NCBI GenBank assembly: GCA_038049695.1
Contig: CP142456.1
Span: 65,747,922 to 65,811,921, forward strand
DNA: 64,000 nt
Origin: Cinnamomum chago
Lineage: Eukaryota; Streptophyta; Magnoliopsida; Laurales; Lauraceae
Direction of reading: 5' to 3'
This document shows positions 58,504-64,000 of the stretch, in pieces. The position numbers and the translations under genes are program-made. The notes under the pieces are model-generated. The model saw nothing but the letters and a program-made list of their open reading frames with translations. It ran no database searches and was not told where the DNA came from. Position 1 is the first letter of the stretch. The number at the start of each line of letters is the position of its first letter.

Positions 58504-60405
58504 ATAAACTGGCATCATACCATGATAGTTGTGTCTAGCTGAAGACGTTAAACTTAGCCCTTATTGAGAGGCAACCCAATATACCCGTGTGTCAGCACCC
58601 CATGGTGAGAAATTCTAATTTATCTTCCTTGTCCCATTTTATTTATGTTCTGCATAAACATCGGGGACAATATTTAGAATATATTTTGGGGGTGAGGCAC
58701 TGCATTTCATGCATTGCATTTTCATGTATATAAGTTGTTTTGTTTTCCATTTATACCTAAAACCTTAAAAACTTGAAAATTTTTAAAATCACTAAAAATT
58801 TCAAAAATCGTCCATGGATTTTAGCTTGAAGAGTTGTCATATATATAAGTCATATAACATTTTTACACATTTAACCACATGAGTGTAGTCCAAGAGAAGA
58901 GCAAGTCACTTTTTAGAGACCCGAAAAAATCATTAGTGGAGACTAGAACCCATTGAGCGATTGAGCCTATCCATACTCGTTTGGGTGAGGACTCTTCTGC
59001 CATATTCCTGAGTAGAATGAAGAGCTACTCGTAAAGCTTCTTAGTCCAGCACTTCAGATCTCATAAGTGCTATTACTTGTTCTAACCATAGAGGTGACAT
59101 CAAAATGCGAAGAAACCTTGACTTGTAGCTTATGATACAATTTTCCGAACTAAGGGGAAGATGATAGGCATTTTAAAAATAAAAATAAAAAACTATGGCC
59201 AAATTTTGAACTCACCTATTACATTTTATACCCTTAGTAGCCCTATTAGCCTATTTTACAAGAAACATTCCTTCATTTTCCCAAACCTCATCACCCATAT
59301 ATATAATATATACATATATAGCCTTTTGGGCCTATTGTTTTTTTTTTTAAAGGATAAGGATACATGAAGAAAGGAAGGATTTGAGCATTAGCAATGAAGA
59401 CTTCACATGAGCTACCAAAAGATAGATGTTCTACAAAGAGATGACAAATGAATAAAGGAATTTGAAAGTTGAACCGAAGAAAAAAGTAGAAAGAAAAGAA
59501 AAAAAGAAGAAGAAAGAAATGAGAACCAAAGGAAAACAAAAGAAAAAGAAAAAGATATGGGAAACCAAATAAAAGCAAGCACTAAAAAGAGATGGAATAA
59601 AATAAAGAACACAAAGCAAAAGGAAGAAGTGAAGACAGTGGAAGACCTTCCTATGAAGACTTGAAGACCATTACCTTCTAAAAAAAACCTTAGCCACATT
59701 TAACCCTTATCCTACCTATTAACCCTAATCCCGTTATAACCTATGAAATACCTATTGGATCATAGGAAATGTTTGGTGTTGAATGAGTGAGAAGTTAAGT
59801 GCGCATTTCCACATTCTATTAGTTATGTCTTGTTCTATGAGATCAATCATTTTATACATAAGCTCTGTTCTTCATCAATTATGTGAGTCCTTAGCCTTGT
59901 TCATACTCATATATTGAGAGTTAGTCAGTAAAATCTATGTACTTCCATTGTTGAGAGTATGACATGTAAGGCTGTAGTCAAGGCAAAATGTATTCCGAAG
60001 GGGATTAAGGTTGTGTGAGCTTCGACGTGAAGATTGCATGATTATTAGCTAAATACACACACATACACAGTGGGACTTAGGTATTGATTGACATATCTTC
60101 AGGAGTTGGCTAGTATTCCTAACTTAGTACTCACTTTTATGAGCTTGCTAAAGACTGTTGGACATAAAAAAATATTTTCTTTTCAAAATAAAAAGGATTT
60201 TGTGGGATTTATTCGCTAACAACCCTCACAAGACAAAACTCGTCCACTAGGGGAAACCTAGGGGTTTAAACGGCTTGTTGCACAAGCTAAGTCTTGCCGT
60301 GATTCCTACGAAAGTGAGTTAGGATCTTTACTGTATTTTCTTGCATATAGTTTAGTTTTTCTTCATAGTTTTTTGCTCGGGACTAGCAAAATGTAGGTTT
60401 GGGAG
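58504..60405 (+). mobile_element. Noncoding tail of the old Ty3/Gypsy element
   Basis: AT-rich DNA between the last coding remnant and the probable 3' LTR. The segment near 58550-58585 (GCCCTTATTGAGAGGCAACC) is of the type found downstream of the coding region in Athila/Tat-like elements. A purine-rich stretch lies at about 59450-59650. Just before the LTR, TAGGTTTGGGAGTG is a candidate polypurine tract. No envelope-like frame was recognised. Confidence 0.55.
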
Positions 60406-61298
60406 TGTGATGAGTGTTAAATATTACATATTTTACCCCTAATTAGTCTGTGTTTTATCAACATCTCATATGCATATTATTTTCTTTACATAGAGATTTT
60501 ATCCTTCTATCACATTAACAGGTTATTGGATTATCATGCATAAATCCGATTATTTATAGCGCATTTTTATGTAATTTTTCTTGTGTAAGTGGACCCCGTG
60601 ACTACCCCAACCTTCCAGCTAGTGTCCCAATACATCAAGAAGAGATTTCAATAAAGAAGTTACATGAAGAAATCTTAGAAGAATTGAAGAATTCCAAAAT
60701 AAGAAGAGAAGACTTTAAGGATAAAAGAAGTCATTTTCTAACACAAAAGATTGATTGGTGTATTGGTTAGAGCTTGCATTAGTATGAAACACAAAAGGCA
60801 CATATGCGTTTAGCTTTGAAGTAATCCATGTGAAAGCAAGCAAATAAGCCAATCGAAAGCAAGCAAGCAATTTTATTTGAGATAATTAGTCGGAGGTCCC
60901 TCATAACAGTCTTGTAAAGCCTCCAGTCCACCAACCTTTTCATTAAGATTTGCAGTCCATACGGCTAGACATAGTTCGGCAAGAGGTCCCTATCAAAAAT
61001 TTCCATGACTGATTTGCCCTTTTCAACTGATTAGGCATCAAATTTTAAATTTTTAAATTTTCAAATCTTCTGATCCCCTTTTTCAAAGATCGTCCACTTG
61101 AGCTGGACTTCATTGCAGAGGTTTCGGATTATGGGGTGATCGTCGATTAGAGACAGAGATACAGAAGATCCAGACTCTGGTGGTTCTGGTCAGAGAAGAC
61201 GAGGAGCGATTGGCAACGAGGTTGCCGTTCTGGTCCTGGTTGCAGAACAAAATCGAGAAACAAAGAATGTTCTCTGCCAGTCACCTGAGAACCCATCA

Positions 61299-61655
61299 CA
61301 GAGATCGGAGGATCCGAAATCACAATGATTCATCTCCGGAGCTCTCACCCGTCGCTTGAGAAACAAATCGGAGGACCTCTCGTACCAAGGGCTGCCCATC
61401 GCCAAAGGGAGTTGGGCGAGAAAGAAAAACCCAAGCCTGTCTTATAACAGAGGCGAGGAAGAAGAAGCCATGCCAGTTTTGGAACCCATTGCAGAGATCG
61501 GAGGATCCAAAATCGCAGTGATTCATCTCCAGAGCTCTCACCCATCGCCTGAGAAGCAAATCGGAGGACCTCTCGTACCGAGGCTGCCCATCGCTAAAGG
61601 AAGCAGGGCGAGAAGGAAAAGCCCAGGCCTGTCTCGAAACAGAGGTGACGAAGAA
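61299..61655 (+). repeat. 193-bp tandem duplication with an open frame
   Basis: GAGATCGGAGGATCC recurs at 61301 and 61494, and the next roughly 160 bp also match (for example GGAGGACCTCTCGTACC). A plus-strand frame (61356-61844, 162 residues) runs through both copies and is rich in Arg, Glu and Pro. A minus-strand frame is open as well. No domain is recognised. It may be a captured gene start or simply open by base composition. Confidence 0.7.
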
Positions 61656-61824
61656 GAAGAAAGAGAACGATGGATTAAGACCAGGCCAGTTTTGGGTTCG
61701 GGTAGGTTTCAGGTCAGGTCTGACCCGCTCAGCCAAGAAGCCAAGTGGCATTCAACTAGCATGATGACCAGAATCCACCATCGTCATAGACCTTACCGAA
61801 GAAGAAAGGCAGCGGGGCCCAAGG

Positions 61825-62965
61825 ATTTATCTGAGTTTCTATGAAATTTATCTGAGTTTCGGTGAAATTTATCTGAGTTTTTGTCAAATTTATCTGTGCT
61901 TTAGTCAAAGTTATATGTGTTTTTGGCAAATTTATATGGGTTTTCTTAAAAATTTATCTGAGCTTTTGAAAAATCCATCTGCGTTTTTTGGCAAATATAT
62001 TTGTGTTTTTTAATTTTATTTATGTCTTTTGAAATTTGTTTGCGCTTTTTTTAAATTTATTTTCATTTTTTTAATTTTATTTACGTATTTTGAAACTTAT
62101 TTGCGTCTTTTGGAATTTATTTACATTTTTTGAAATTTATTTGGATCTTTTGAAATTTACTTATCTGAGTTCTTGAACAAATTTATCTAAGTTCTGAATA
62201 AATCTATCTGAGTTTTCATTCAAAATTATTTAAATTTTTGAAAAATATAGCCGAGTTTTTGACAATTTTATCTCTATTTTGAAATTTTTAACTGAGTTTT
62301 TGAACAAATCTTTTGGTGTTTATGGCAAATTTATTTGAGTTTTTTTAGATCTATTTTTGTTTTTGAATTTTATTTGTGTCTTTTGAAATTTATTTTGTAT
62401 TTTCTGAAATAAGTTTAACTGAGTTTTGACAAAAATACTTGAGTTTTTGACAAGTTTTTTCTGAAATTTGGAAAATTGGTTTATCTTAGTTTTAGCAAAT
62501 TTATTTGCGATTTTTTAAATTTATTTTTTATTTTTTTATTTTATTTACATCTTTTGAAATTTATTTGCATCTTTTGGAATTTATTTGGATCTTTTGAAAT
62601 TTATTTGGATCTTCTGAAATTGATTTTCATCTTTTGAAATTATTTAGATTTTTTTAAATTTATTTGGATCTTTGAAATGTATTTGCGTCAAATTCTTCGT
62701 GTTCTTTTGAAATTTATTGCTTTTTTTGAAATTATTGCATTTTTTTTAAATTTATTTGCATTATTTCAAATTTATTTATATTTTTTGAAATTTATTTGCG
62801 TCTTTTGAAATTTATTTGGATATTTTGAAATTTATTTGCGTCAATTTCTCTGTGTTCTTTGAAATTTATTGCATTTTTTGAAATTATTGCGCTTTTAAAA
62901 TTTATTTGCATTCTTTTGAATTTATTTGTATTTTTGGAAATTTGTTTCTATTTTTTAGAATTTAT
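61825..62965. repeat. AT-rich degenerate minisatellite (about 20-25 bp unit)
   Basis: The left part repeats TTTATCTGAGTTTTTG-type units and the right part repeats TTTGAAATTTATTTGCGTC-type units, with intermediate forms between them. The unit drifts along the array, as expected for local duplication with mutation. Confidence 0.8.
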
Positions 62966-64000
62966 TTGAAAATCTAATTAATGGGATTTCATTAATCATT
63001 GCCAATTAAATGGTAGTTACCATTATTAATGGCATATCCCACTAATCGTGGGATATGATTATGAATAAAGGGTAAATTAGACATTTTAGCTCTTCAAATT
63101 TGAAAAAAAAACCCTATCACACTATGAAAAAGGATTGTGGATTTAAGGTTATAAAGTGAAATGTTTAGGGACCCGTCGCCGAATGCCCCATTTTATTTTG
63201 CCTTTTCTATACTTTTATATTATAATTAGGAGTTTAAGTGTATCTAATCTAGAGAGTGCATAATTGAAGATCATTAATGAAGATTTGGAGCTCTTTCTTG
63301 ATGTTTAGTGGCTAAAGCTCTTGGATTAGGCTCTCCTTTTGAAGTTAAGTAATGTGATTAGTTCAATTACATGTATGTTTTAGTTTAAATTCCCTACTTG
63401 TGCCTTTATTAATTAGTAGATTTTAGATCTAATTGTGCTCATCTCTCTCATTTCTCATGCTCTATCTCTACACTTGATGCTTAGATAATCTTAATTGATA
63501 CTTTGTAGTTGGATTAAATTCTCTCACATAGCATGCTTTAAAGCCCTTATCTTTGATCTTCTGTAACTTGATTTTGATGATTTATTGTTAGGGTGGCTAG
63601 ATGATGATCTAGGATCTTGGCCTTTGATTTTCTTTTACTTTGATCTTTATTGTTATATTATCCAATTCAATTAGGCAAGAGATTGCTAATTGGATTGTAG
63701 ATTTGGGAGTTGAATTAGAACATGCATTGTTTAAATTAATTACATACTTAGTGGATTTTGGATTGCCTAATCTCTTATTTTTATTATTGTTAATTTGAAT
63801 CATCGTTTTAAAATCATACACATTTCACACGACTTGTTTTAAAATCCTACATATTTAATACCACATCTTCACATTAAATCTTCCATTTCCACCACCATTC
63901 ATCCACTAGTTTAGTGTAGTTTGTTAGATCTTGTTAATTTCATATTTTAAACTGTTAGTTAGAGTAGTTTAGTTGCTATTTTAATTTTATTTCACATTTC
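62966..64000. other. AT-rich DNA, no gene recognised
   Basis: Part lies inside the candidate insertion (to 63189) and the rest is probably 3' LTR sequence. Short open frames here have no recognisable domain. Confidence 0.5.

Larger units (their letters stand above)
60879..63189. mobile_element. Candidate MULE-like insertion in the old LTR
   Basis: The ends carry related inverted motifs: TTAGTCGGAGGTCCCT near 60886 and, reading inward from the right, ATTCGGCGACGGGTCCCT (63167-63184). A related TTCGGCAAGAGGTCCCT occurs at 60975. The 9-bp string ATTTTATTT lies on both sides (60870-60878 and 63190-63198), the duplication size expected of Mutator-like elements, though it is AT-rich and could be chance. 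No transposase is visible. The interior holds a GC-richer segment with a tandem duplication and a long AT-rich minisatellite. Confidence 0.4.
49325..64000 (+). mobile_element. Old Athila/Tat-like Ty3/Gypsy element, heavily broken, with nested insertions
   Basis: The plus strand carries, in order, a Gln-rich gag end, a retropepsin-like protease, edges of the polymerase region, a long noncoding tail and a probable 3' LTR from about 60406. The string KLEAQLCQLTLQLLEREN and the protease string IPIILGQPFL are typical of the Athila/Tat group. Coding parts are broken many times and most of the polymerase core is not recognisable. The 5' LTR was not found. It is clearly the oldest element here, being interrupted by a CACTA transposon (50053-57480) and probably a MULE-like element (60879-63189). 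The right edge lies beyond the window or was not recognised. Confidence 0.75.
60406..64000 (+). repeat. Probable 3' LTR of the old Ty3/Gypsy element, interrupted
   Basis: TGTGATGAGTGTTAAATATT directly follows a purine-rich tract, as a 3' LTR start would. No end was recognised before the window closes. Without the probable insertion at 60879-63189 about 1.3 kb remains, a normal LTR size for this group. The matching 5' LTR is not in the window, so the call rests on context. Confidence 0.5.

Noticed and set aside
59291-59699. Minus-strand Phe/Ser-rich frames
   Set aside because: Translation of a purine-rich tract in the noncoding tail of the old element; no domain despite a membrane-like look.

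Overview
The window is nuclear DNA of a flowering plant. The evidence is plant LTR retrotransposons (a Tekay/Del-type chromovirus and an older Athila/Tat-like Ty3/Gypsy element), a CACTA DNA transposon carrying pieces of plant genes with introns, a plant L1-type LINE fossil, and a eukaryotic tRNA-Glu(CTC) gene with an A box, a B box and a T-run terminator. No intact host protein-coding gene was recognised.

Region 1 (1-44829) is a recent tandem array of one Ty3/Gypsy chromovirus on the minus strand. Its LTRs are about 4.17 kb and its internal region is 4.85 kb. Five LTRs (4227-8393, 13242-17408, 22256-26437, 31286-35467, 40316-44487) alternate with four internal regions (8394-13241, 17409-22255, 26438-31285, 35468-40315), so neighbouring elements share LTRs. 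Each internal region has gag, pol (protease, reverse transcriptase, RNase H, integrase, chromodomain-like tail), an initiator-Met-tRNA primer binding site and a polypurine tract. A sixth LTR (1-3778) is cut by the window start. It is followed by the same 342-bp flank (3779-4120) that follows the last LTR (44488-44829). At 4121-4130 that flank is joined, through about 9 unmatched bases, to the last 97 bp of an element leader. This reads as a tandem duplication of a whole segment containing array and flank, on top of LTR-LTR unequal exchange. Three internal regions look whole and one has about one break. The LTRs are almost identical, so the array is young or recently homogenised.

Region 2 (44830-49320) is mostly intergenic and AT-rich. 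It holds a foldback repeat with A/T-run ends (46283-46783), a 51-bp direct repeat pair (46823-46992), the tRNA-Glu gene (47019-47090, minus) and a decayed LINE polymerase end (about 47196-47935).

Region 3 (about 49325-64000) is a nest of elements. The oldest layer is a badly decayed Athila/Tat-like element on the plus strand: gag end, protease, edges of the polymerase region, and a 3' LTR from about 60406. A 7428-bp non-autonomous CACTA transposon (50053-57480; perfect 14-bp TIRs, 3-bp target duplication CCT) sits in its gag-protease region. No transposase was seen in it. It carries fragments of at least seven unrelated plant genes, all in one orientation and mostly with exon-intron borders kept: a TWD40-type WD-repeat protein, a mitochondrial succinate-fumarate carrier, CTP synthase, a GSK3/SHAGGY-like kinase, a DEAD-box helicase, an ABCF protein and a PDR-type ABCG transporter. 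This Pack-CACTA is the most notable object here. A second probable insertion (about 60879-63189, MULE-like) lies in the old 3' LTR and contains a 193-bp tandem duplication and a long AT-rich minisatellite.
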